From the NCBI GenBank assembly GCA_045592225.1, contig JAZNUH010000069.1, positions 1 through 33,368 on the forward strand: 33,368 nt of DNA. Reading direction: 5' to 3'. Source of the stretch: JAZNUH01 sp045592225 (lineage in GTDB: Bacteria; Bacillota; Clostridia; UMGS1883; UMGS1540). Positions 9,001 through 14,581 of the stretch are shown piece by piece (position 1 is the first letter of the stretch; each line of letters opens with the position of its first letter). The notes under the pieces were generated by a model, which saw nothing but the letters and a program-made list of their open reading frames with translations, did not search any database and had not been told where the DNA came from. The position numbers and the translations under genes are program-made.

Positions 9001-9687
9001 GACGTTACAATTACAGCTGTAAACGGTGAAGCAACAGTTACAAAGACAGCAACAGGCTTTGATGTAAAAATGCCTACAGGTTCTGCTCGTCTCTTCAAGC
9101 TCACACCTGCAGCAGCAGTTGACTTTACAAATGTAAACGTATTTGGCGATATCGATAACTACGCTTGGGCAGCAGATGCAATCAATGCAATGTATGCAGC
9201 AGGTATAGCAAACGATAAGGGTGATTACATTTACGAACCTGCAACACCCATTACAAGAGGTGACTTTGCAATGTACCTTATCAAGGCTCTGGGTCTTGAC
9301 AAGACAACACTGACAAATGACAGCTTCAACGATGTTGATGCAGATTCTGAATACGCTCTTGCACTTGCAATCGGTAAGAAGCTTGGCATCTTAAAGGGTG
9401 TTGGCGACAACAACTACAACCCCGAAGCTCCTATCACAAGACAGGACCTCATGGTTATCTGTGCACGTGGTATGAGAGTTGCTAAGGCTATGGCAGACGG
9501 AGACCTTGCAATCCTGGATTCCTTCTCCGACAAGGCTCTCATTGCTGATTACGCAACAGCAGACATCGCTGCAATGGTTCGCGACGGTATTGTTAAGGGT
9601 AATGCTGACGGTACAGTTAACCCCCTTGGTAACACAACAAGAGCCGAAGCTGCAATCATTATGCAGAGAATTACAGCTTGGAAATAA
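6070..9687 (+). CDS. Secreted SLH-anchored glycoside-hydrolase-like protein (three CBM-like modules)
   Basis: The start is ATG 6070, with GGAGG seven bases upstream and an immediate signal peptide ending near VSA; an in-frame GTG at 6043 lacks such a site. The 1205-residue product has CBM4/9-like modules at about 25-168 and 216-354, both starting with LNGGFE/VNGGFE, joined by a Lys/Ala-rich helical linker at about 170-197. A third module at about 387-545 matches the single one in the protein at 1557. Next come an Ig-like stretch, a TIM barrel from about 659 to 920 and three SLH repeats from about 1026 with TRGD, TRQD and TRAE. The barrel has Glu758 in MTMDEP but Gln848 where the paralogue has Glu505. 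The consensus promoter, strong ribosome binding site and C-ending codons suggest an abundant surface protein, perhaps an S-layer component as well as an enzyme. The substrate is unknown. Confidence 0.87.
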   Translation: MAKRLLAIFAAVMMMFTMAITVSAANGEILLNGGFEETGTGWSLPAEAVYAEADEAYEGESALKIESDGNAFADQMVTLLPGGEYTITMYARGENTEKAHMKLQYQTATGAWSATPFEGGWPVSPDWKKITQKVVVPDDCIKAAVMIRLIGGGKIWYDNVSIQGPIPEPAEIQKRIDAANEAARKKAEEAAKRAARIPSVTIEETLPEDGSYPIVVNGGFEAGTKGWSCPQECERVGKIDDPDNAYEGAAAMKIDHQDNCFFTQVIKLVGGENYTLSFFAKSGGNQVRGVVKLQVYAGGVLTAEMSEGWDVGSNWQKYTWNFTAPEGATSSDLMMRLIGGGIIYYDNIVLEGPVSDEVEAVYDELINGKKQEGGNVDHVLMPAIGEPNLIKGDPTMETLDAEGHPEGVEVYGTWGQNASVTDDAHSGKNAMKVESYSGGYPWMRMQAPDLIGGATYQLTFWYKAQNVSNDKTINVKFEGYTDNTARSDNGVLGYDTFALEDTTEWKQFVYTIQIPDNCGMLLMYPRVYASIGTLVVDDMALYCVKMPTMTFDTDLVFYYEDLEQGVAKSILAPANKHTEYTCDFQLYDGETLLAEALNVPYNADNEAGFVFSLSYFKEILKEYTLVMTGKAADGTVLETKTQPLYKIQRPSLLTKDGNFIVDGKPFYPAMLYHGGDYTTWKLASDNGINLVQVSITGGSTDAFKLQLDKMHEAGMKAAVVLYHGMRAAGDPQNIEMNKKYVAELKDHPAVFCWMTMDEPNAHYTDKEELDEIMRNGYKAIKEIDNVHPIYHCEASTDKYAWGLKYNDSMGIDPYPGSFSPYETHVADKTAYAEELASKYGKGIIQILQVFTFGHGPTATPTEEQVNSMMHQSVMGGADANGYYPWIMDSPQIDGPSLDKSIYWPVVTNFASKEYDIIWKHYGKHFDTKWFSKVREDGYWIDMWVDGTDVYTIVLNRQPNEQVISVSTLSQNGKVNLGDVTITAVNGEATVTKTATGFDVKMPTGSARLFKLTPAAAVDFTNVNVFGDIDNYAWAADAINAMYAAGIANDKGDYIYEPATPITRGDFAMYLIKALGLDKTTLTNDSFNDVDADSEYALALAIGKKLGILKGVGDNNYNPEAPITRQDLMVICARGMRVAKAMADGDLAILDSFSDKALIADYATADIAAMVRDGIVKGNADGTVNPLGNTTRAEAAIIMQRITAWK

Positions 9688-9711
9688 TTTAAAATTATAA
9701 GCTAATAAATT

Positions 9712-9748
9712 ATCCCCCGACGGAAATTCCGTCGGGGGATGTTTTTTT
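9712..9748 (+). terminator. Intrinsic terminator between the SLH gene and birA
   Basis: A near-perfect inverted repeat at 9712-9740 (CCCCCGACGGAA arm and its complement) is followed by seven T at 9742-9748. The T-run overlaps the stop codon of the opposing biotin ligase gene. On the minus strand the hairpin is followed only by a mixed A/T stretch, so stopping in that direction is less certain. Confidence 0.92.
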
Positions 9749-10511
9749 AAATTCTTATACTGACTTCTCCTGATGATATATACTCTTCTCTGCCATCGTT
9801 ATACCTTACTTTCAGTCTGCACATCTTATCAATATCATGCGCCTGTGCTTCTTTCGTTCCGGCAGGGGAGAAAATGTTTATTTTTTTGCCCAAAACAAAA
9901 CAGCGATTTTTATATTCTTCTGTAAAATCTGTTTGCCATACATTATAAAACTCATTTATGATTTCTGCAATCAGTTTATCTTTTAGCCCGTCTTGTCTGT
10001 GTTCTAGAATATATCCTGCAATATCCGACAATTCGTCGGGAAAGCCGTTTTGCGGGGAGTAAAGATTAATACCAACACCCAACACGACATAGTCGGTTTT
10101 GTCGCCCTGAGGCGAAAATGAAGCCTCTGTGAGTATGCCACACACCTTCTTGTTATCTGCAAATATATCGTTCACCCATTTTATTTGAGGATTACAACCG
10201 CAAAGCTTTTCGGTTGCACGGCAAACTGCAACAGCGGCGGCGGTGGTTACAAGTATTACCTTCTCCGGTGACAGGTCGGGCTTTAAAAGTAAGCTCATAT
10301 ATATTCCGGAATTATCCGGCGAAAAAAAAGACCTGCCCATTCTGCCGCGACCCTCTGTCTGGTGGGATGTCACAAGCAGATAGGGGGCAGGTAAGCCGTC
10401 TTTTGCACGCTGTTTTAAGAGAGTGTTGGTTGAACCAACACTCTCCAATACCTCAACAGTTATGTTTGTATTCAAAAGCTTTTCTATACCCTGTTTTGTA
10501 ATTATATCCAT
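9747..10511 (-). CDS. birA: Biotin-[acetyl-CoA-carboxylase] ligase, single-function form
   Basis: The enzyme activates biotin to biotinyl-AMP and moves it to a lysine of biotin carboxyl carrier domains. The 254-residue protein has the BirA catalytic core: SVGSTNT near 25-30, the biotin-binding GRGRMGR at 54-60 and a KWVND version of KWPND near 137, then a small C-terminal SH3-like domain. The helix-turn-helix found in repressor-type BirA is absent, so it should not regulate transcription by DNA binding. The start is ATG 10511; the reading frame stays open further upstream but runs into the preceding gene. It begins 4 bases after the stop of the isomerase-ligase fusion gene, with no clear Shine-Dalgarno, so it is probably translated by coupling and shares the T-box promoter. 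Confidence 0.93.
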   Translation of the reverse strand: MDIITKQGIEKLLNTNITVEVLESVGSTNTLLKQRAKDGLPAPYLLVTSHQTEGRGRMGRSFFSPDNSGIYMSLLLKPDLSPEKVILVTTAAAVAVCRATEKLCGCNPQIKWVNDIFADNKKVCGILTEASFSPQGDKTDYVVLGVGINLYSPQNGFPDELSDIAGYILEHRQDGLKDKLIAEIINEFYNVWQTDFTEEYKNRCFVLGKKINIFSPAGTKEAQAHDIDKMCRLKVRYNDGREEYISSGEVSIRI

Positions 10512-10515
10512 AATA

Positions 10516-13038
10516 TTATGCAGTTTCAATTTTGCTGTCTGCCTGCAGACCCAACTGTTCAACCGCCCATTCGCGCATTTTGTATTTAAGTATTTTGCCT
10601 GCAGCATTCATGGGGAAGCTGTCAACAAAAGTAATGTACTTGGGTACCTTATGCTTTGCAATGTTTGCAACAATAAATTCGCGCAGAGCTTCAACAGTAA
10701 GCCCCGAGCCTTCTTTAGGGATTACACAAGCCATAGCTTCTTCGCCGTACTGCTTGTCAGGTACGCCTATTACCTGAACATCACTTACATCGGGATGTGT
10801 ATAAATAAAATCTTCAATTTCCTTGGGGTAAAGATTTTCGCCACCACGGATAATCATATCCTTTATTCTGCCTGTAATCTTATAGTGACCCTCGGGAGTT
10901 CTTCTTGCAAGGTCGCCCGAATGGAGCCAACCCTCGCTGTCAATAGCGGCAGCGGTTGCGGCAGGCATTTTGTAGTAGCCCTTCATAATATTATAGCCGC
11001 GGGCGCAGAATTCACCGTCAACATTATCGGGTAATTCTTCGCCTGTATCGGGGTCAACAATTTTACATTCAACACCGAAAATGGGTCCGCCTACTGTATT
11101 AACACGGGTTTCGATAGAGTCTGTGGTCTTGCTCATTGTGGTAGCGGGGGATGCCTCTGTCTGTCCGTAGGTGATACAAATTTCAGGCATATGCATTTTT
11201 TCTATAACCTCACGCATTGTCTGAATAGGACAGGGTGAGCCTGCCATAATACCTGTTCTCATATACGAAAAATCGGTCTTGTCAAAGTCTTCGTGACCCA
11301 GCATTGCAATAAACATTGTGGGAACACCGTGGAAACAGGTTATCTTTTCACGGTTTATGCAATCAAGTCCACGACGGGGTGAGAATGCAGGGATAGGTGA
11401 CATTGTAACCGCGTGTGTTACAGATGCTGTCATTGCAAGCACCATACCAAAGCAATGGAACATGGGCACCTGAATCATCATACGGTCAGCGGTGGATAAA
11501 TCCATACAGTCACCGATAGCCTTACCATTGTTTACTACATTATAATGTGTTAACATAACACCCTTGGGGAAGCCTGTTGTGCCCGATGTGTACTGCATAT
11601 TACATACATCGTGCTTATCAATGCTTGCCGCACGTCTGTAAACCTCTTCAACAGGCACCTTTTCGGAAAGAGCCATAGCTTCTTCAAAGGTGTAGCAGCC
11701 ATTCTGCTTTGATTCAACTGTAATTATATTTCTGAGGAAGGGAAGACGCTTTGTATGAAGGGGAATAGCAGGGTCGTGATTTTCAAGCTCGGGGCACAGT
11801 TCCTTCATAATCTGTACATAGTCGGAATCCTTGTAGCTGTCTGTCATAACAAGGGTGTGTGTATCCGATTGTTTTAAGAGGTATTCAACCTCGTAAATCT
11901 TATAGGCTGTATTTACAGTTACAAGTACAGCACCGATTTTAACAGTTGCCCAGAAGGTTATATACCATGCGGGAACATTGGTTGCCCATATTGCTACATG
12001 GTCACCTCTTTTAACGCCCATTGCTATAAGAGCACGGGCAAAGGTGTCAACATCGTTTCGGAATTCAGTATATGTTCTTGTATAATCAAGAGTGGTATAT
12101 CTGAATGCATACTGGTCGGGGAATTCTTCGCAAACACGGTCAAGCACCTGGGGGAAGGTAAGGTCAATAAGATGCTCCTTTTCCCAAAGATATTTACCTG
12201 TCTTGGCAATGTTATCATAAAGCTTGCCGCGGTATGTGCTTTTGCCTGTATACTGACCCATAAAGTCAATAAAATGGGGGAAGATAATGCCGGCATCACA
12301 AAGGTCGGGCGCCCATCTTTTTACCCATTCAAGAGAAATATACCCTTCGTAGTTTATGCAACGGAGTGCGTCAAAAATTTCATCAAAGGGCATATCGCCT
12401 TCACCCATAAGACAATATGTAAGCTTGTCACCGTCTGTCTTTGAATCTTTAACGTGTACGTGCTTTATGTAAGCACCAAGATTCTGCAATGTTTCTTCGG
12501 GTGTTTCCTTGCCGTATCTTACGGTATGATGTGTATCCCAGAGTGCTGCAACAGCATCACTCTCAATAAGGTTTAAAAGTGAATTAAGTCTTTTTGTATC
12601 AGAATAAACACCGTTTGATTCTATAAGAAGTATAATACCCTTTTCTTCAGCGTAGGGTATAACTTTTTTAACTTCGTTACTTATAAAACTGTCATCAACA
12701 TCGCCTGCGGGTGCGGGCTCAAGGTCTGCAAGAATACGAATATATTTTGTGCCAATCTTTGCGGCAACGTCAATATATGTTTTTATTTCTTTTATGTTTT
12801 CTTCACTTTTGTCGGCAATCTTCAGGCAGCAGCCTGTGGAAAGGCAGGGGATTTCAATTTGAAGCTTTGCAATTTCAAGGGAGGTAGCATCAATTCTATC
12901 AGGAGAGAAGGGAGAGGTTTTGAGGTTTTGGTCAATCTCACGCACTTCTATACCGTCAAAGCCTAAATCCTTTGCCATTGATAATGTTTCCTGCCAGCTG
13001 TAGTTGGGACAGGCGAGTGTTGAAAAAGATAATTTCAT
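10516..13038 (-). CDS. Fusion of xylose-isomerase-like TIM barrel and acyl-CoA synthetase (AMP-binding)
   Basis: The 840-residue product joins two enzymes in one uninterrupted frame. Residues 1 to about 275 are a sugar phosphate isomerase/epimerase-type barrel with all four expected metal ligands visible: Glu140 (LLIESNG), Asp168 (LWDTHHT), His195 (KHVHVKD) and Glu237 (SLEWVKRW). Residues from about 290 to 840 are an ANL-superfamily acyl-CoA ligase: P-loop YTSGTTGFPKG at 483-493, YGQTEAS, GWLHSGDLARR, the hinge GRIKDMIIRGGENLYPKEIE, and the C-terminal catalytic Lys815 in AGKILKYK. The start at ATG 13038 has AAAGGA at good spacing; the frame extends further upstream, but that stretch is the T-box leader. 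Expected reaction of the ligase part: carboxylic acid plus ATP plus CoA to acyl-CoA. The isomerase substrate is unknown. birA follows immediately. Confidence 0.88.
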   Translation of the reverse strand: MKLSFSTLACPNYSWQETLSMAKDLGFDGIEVREIDQNLKTSPFSPDRIDATSLEIAKLQIEIPCLSTGCCLKIADKSEENIKEIKTYIDVAAKIGTKYIRILADLEPAPAGDVDDSFISNEVKKVIPYAEEKGIILLIESNGVYSDTKRLNSLLNLIESDAVAALWDTHHTVRYGKETPEETLQNLGAYIKHVHVKDSKTDGDKLTYCLMGEGDMPFDEIFDALRCINYEGYISLEWVKRWAPDLCDAGIIFPHFIDFMGQYTGKSTYRGKLYDNIAKTGKYLWEKEHLIDLTFPQVLDRVCEEFPDQYAFRYTTLDYTRTYTEFRNDVDTFARALIAMGVKRGDHVAIWATNVPAWYITFWATVKIGAVLVTVNTAYKIYEVEYLLKQSDTHTLVMTDSYKDSDYVQIMKELCPELENHDPAIPLHTKRLPFLRNIITVESKQNGCYTFEEAMALSEKVPVEEVYRRAASIDKHDVCNMQYTSGTTGFPKGVMLTHYNVVNNGKAIGDCMDLSTADRMMIQVPMFHCFGMVLAMTASVTHAVTMSPIPAFSPRRGLDCINREKITCFHGVPTMFIAMLGHEDFDKTDFSYMRTGIMAGSPCPIQTMREVIEKMHMPEICITYGQTEASPATTMSKTTDSIETRVNTVGGPIFGVECKIVDPDTGEELPDNVDGEFCARGYNIMKGYYKMPAATAAAIDSEGWLHSGDLARRTPEGHYKITGRIKDMIIRGGENLYPKEIEDFIYTHPDVSDVQVIGVPDKQYGEEAMACVIPKEGSGLTVEALREFIVANIAKHKVPKYITFVDSFPMNAAGKILKYKMREWAVEQLGLQADSKIETA

Positions 13039-13082
13039 TGTATATTCCTTTCTGCCGTAGGGGCACAGTATTTGTTGTCTGA

Positions 13083-13119
13083 AAACAAAAAACTTTCGTC
13101 TCACTAAGAGACGAAAGTT
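13083..13119 (-). terminator. Regulated terminator of the T-box leader
   Basis: On the minus strand, a perfect 12-bp stem (13108-13119 with 13091-13102) and a five-base loop are followed by six T and a further T-rich run. The 5' part of the stem lies just after the T-box sequence, so the antiterminator can compete with it. Confidence 0.93.
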
Positions 13120-13341
13120 AAACTTCCGCGGTACCACTCTTATTGGCATTCGCCCACTTAATGACATCAGACAATGTCTTCTCTTGATAACGGTGAGAAT
13201 CCCGGTCACACTTACTTGCAAATGCTTTCGGCTGACTGCTCCGGGGTGAGTTCGCATTTTACTCGGGCGCTGTTTTGCAGCAACCAACAGCTCTCTTAGG
13301 CTCCGTAAATAAAAGCTTTGTCCCCTTCATTGCATTTATTT
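13091..13341 (-). promoter_or_regulatory. T-box riboswitch leader, probable Leu (CUC) specifier
   Basis: This leader senses uncharged tRNA and allows read-through when the cognate amino acid is scarce. Directly visible on the minus strand are the conserved T-box AGAGTGGTACCGCG at 13140-13127, a terminator right after it, and Stem I features: the AGAGAG segment at 13296-13291, the GGTTGCTGCAAA apical region, and GAA-CTC-ACC followed by GGAGC. By the usual layout the specifier is CUC at 13250-13248, meaning leucine. The UGGU bulge at 13136-13133 would pair with a tRNA end having A at the discriminator position, which fits tRNA-Leu but is not unique to it. The predicted leader is about 300 bases long, ending at the isomerase-ligase start codon. 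The T-box call is near certain; the specifier is less so. Confidence 0.93.
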
Positions 13342-13347
13342 TTATGT

Positions 13348-13376
13348 ATTCTACCACATTATTTTTTGTTTGTCAA
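13348..13376 (-). promoter_or_regulatory. Consensus sigma-A promoter of the T-box operon
   Basis: On the minus strand TTGACA (13376-13371) and TAGAAT (13353-13348) are separated by 17 bases. Transcription should begin near 13341 and run through the T-box leader. The -35 lies 22 bases beyond the stop codon of the phosphatase gene. No terminator is seen between that gene and this promoter, so some read-through is possible. Confidence 0.9.
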
Positions 13377-13398
13377 TAATTTTTGGTGATTTTAAATG

Positions 13399-14406
13399 TT
13401 ATTCCTCGCGTAAAATCATTTCGGGAGTAGGGGTTGGTGTAACCGTTTGGGTAGGTGAATCTGTTGCCGGTGTATCAGGCCCGGGAGCAGGCGCTACCAT
13501 AAGTGAAACAACCTTTACAATTGCAATAATGGCAAGCAGTAGTGCAAGCAGTAAGCCTACGGCTTTAAGTGTACCTTTTTTGACTCCGCGTGAAGAATTG
13601 GCGCGTCCGCCCACACGTACAAGCACAACAGTAATATTATCCGACGCACCCTTTGCCTTTGCTTCATTTATAAGACGCTCAACCAGTCTGTCATCCGAAG
13701 CGCGGAGTGAAAGAATATACGCAATTCTGTCATCTGAAAGCACGTCGGTAAGACCGTTACTGCAAAGCAGGAACATATCACCCTTTTCAACGGTTGCAGG
13801 GGATGAAATGTGTGGCTTTATAATGGGCGCACCACTTGTCATACCTACATAATTTGTAAGTAAATCGCGCGTGGGGTGACCCAGAGCCTCCTCTCTGCGT
13901 ATTGCACCTACGCTGAGCAGACGTTCGGTTTCGGTATCGTCACAGGAAAGACGGGTAAGTCTGCCGTATTTAAAGGAATATGCCCTCGAGCTACCCATAT
14001 TTACTGCGGTTGCAACACCTTTATTTATAATAAGCATTGCAAGGGAAGAACCCACCGCACTGCCGGGACCGGCTGTGCCGAGGGAATTTATAATACCGTT
14101 TGCTTCGTCTAAATATTTTTCAATTATTTTAGGCTGATTTTCTGCAGTTATACCTGCAAATTTGCTCTGATATTTTTTGAAAAGACCGAGTGTTTTGTAA
14201 GCTGCAACAGAAACATTTGCACTGTCGCCAAAACCGTCGCTGATACCGAAAATGCCCACCTTATCACGCACTGTGCGGAAAAAGGTTTTGTTAACAGGCA
14301 CCTGACCTGCAGAGGGCATTGAACCATTTATGTAAAAACTGTCTGACATTGTGTCTGTAAGTTTGGAGCAGCGGATAGTTGCGTTAAGCGTAGACCGCAT
14401 AAACAA
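13399..14406 (-). CDS. PP2C-family protein phosphatase, membrane-anchored, divergent active site
   Basis: The product (335 residues from the TTG at 14406) resembles PP2C/PrpC phosphatases, which reverse Ser/Thr kinase signalling. Recognisable motifs are SDSFYIN with Asp22 (in place of NED), ISDGFGD with Asp57 (in place of DGMGG), a GSS segment, and SDNITVVLV near the domain end. The metal-ligand motif normally written SDG reads CSNGLTD, with Asn217 where Asp is expected. After the catalytic domain comes one membrane segment (GLLLALLLAIIAIVKVVSLMV) and a Pro/Thr-rich tail of about 30 residues that should lie outside the cell. AAAGGTGG is 8 bases before TTG 14406 but 14 before ATG 14400, so I prefer TTG. 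Unlike the usual arrangement, no prkC or rsgA gene is adjacent. Confidence 0.82.
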   Translation of the reverse strand: MFMRSTLNATIRCSKLTDTMSDSFYINGSMPSAGQVPVNKTFFRTVRDKVGIFGISDGFGDSANVSVAAYKTLGLFKKYQSKFAGITAENQPKIIEKYLDEANGIINSLGTAGPGSAVGSSLAMLIINKGVATAVNMGSSRAYSFKYGRLTRLSCDDTETERLLSVGAIRREEALGHPTRDLLTNYVGMTSGAPIIKPHISSPATVEKGDMFLLCSNGLTDVLSDDRIAYILSLRASDDRLVERLINEAKAKGASDNITVVLVRVGGRANSSRGVKKGTLKAVGLLLALLLAIIAIVKVVSLMVAPAPGPDTPATDSPTQTVTPTPTPEMILREE

Positions 14407-14446
14407 GTGAATTACCACCTTTACAAAATAATAAATTTACTATTTT

Positions 14447-14475
14447 ATTATATAGCTAAACGCGAATATTGTCAA
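14447..14475 (-). promoter_or_regulatory. Perfect sigma-A promoter of the PP2C gene
   Basis: On the minus strand TTGACA (14475-14470) and TATAAT (14452-14447) are separated by 17 bases. This is an exact consensus match and is divergent from the polA promoter. Confidence 0.92.
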
Positions 14476-14522
14476 CTGGTTTTTGTGTGCGAAAATATAC
14501 GGGCAATTATTTGCTTTTGCTA

Positions 14523-14550
14523 TTGTCTTTTTCTGTAAAAATGGTATAAT
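14523..14550 (+). promoter_or_regulatory. Promoter of the polA-coaE-transglycosylase operon
   Basis: TATAAT at 14545-14550 has TGG directly before it (extended -10). TTGTCT at 14523-14528 is a fair -35 with a 16-base spacer. It lies about 30 bases before the polA start codon. Confidence 0.75.
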
Positions 14551-14581
14551 ATATACAAAACAAAAATTGTGGAGGCAACAA

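Noticed and set aside
13251..13253. GAA as the T-box specifier codon (Glu)
   Set aside because: GAA is the conserved triplet that normally precedes the specifier in leaders of this layout; the following CTC is in the expected place.
13039..13287. N-terminal extension of 83 residues on the isomerase-ligase fusion
   Set aside because: The frame is open, but this stretch is the T-box leader and terminator. The ATG at 13038 has a ribosome binding site and starts the barrel's first strand (MKLSFSTLACP).
14483..14581. Upstream extension of polA by 33 residues
   Set aside because: It crosses the extended -10 promoter at 14545-14550. ATG 14582 has GGAGG and starts the conserved KKLLIVDGNS sequence.
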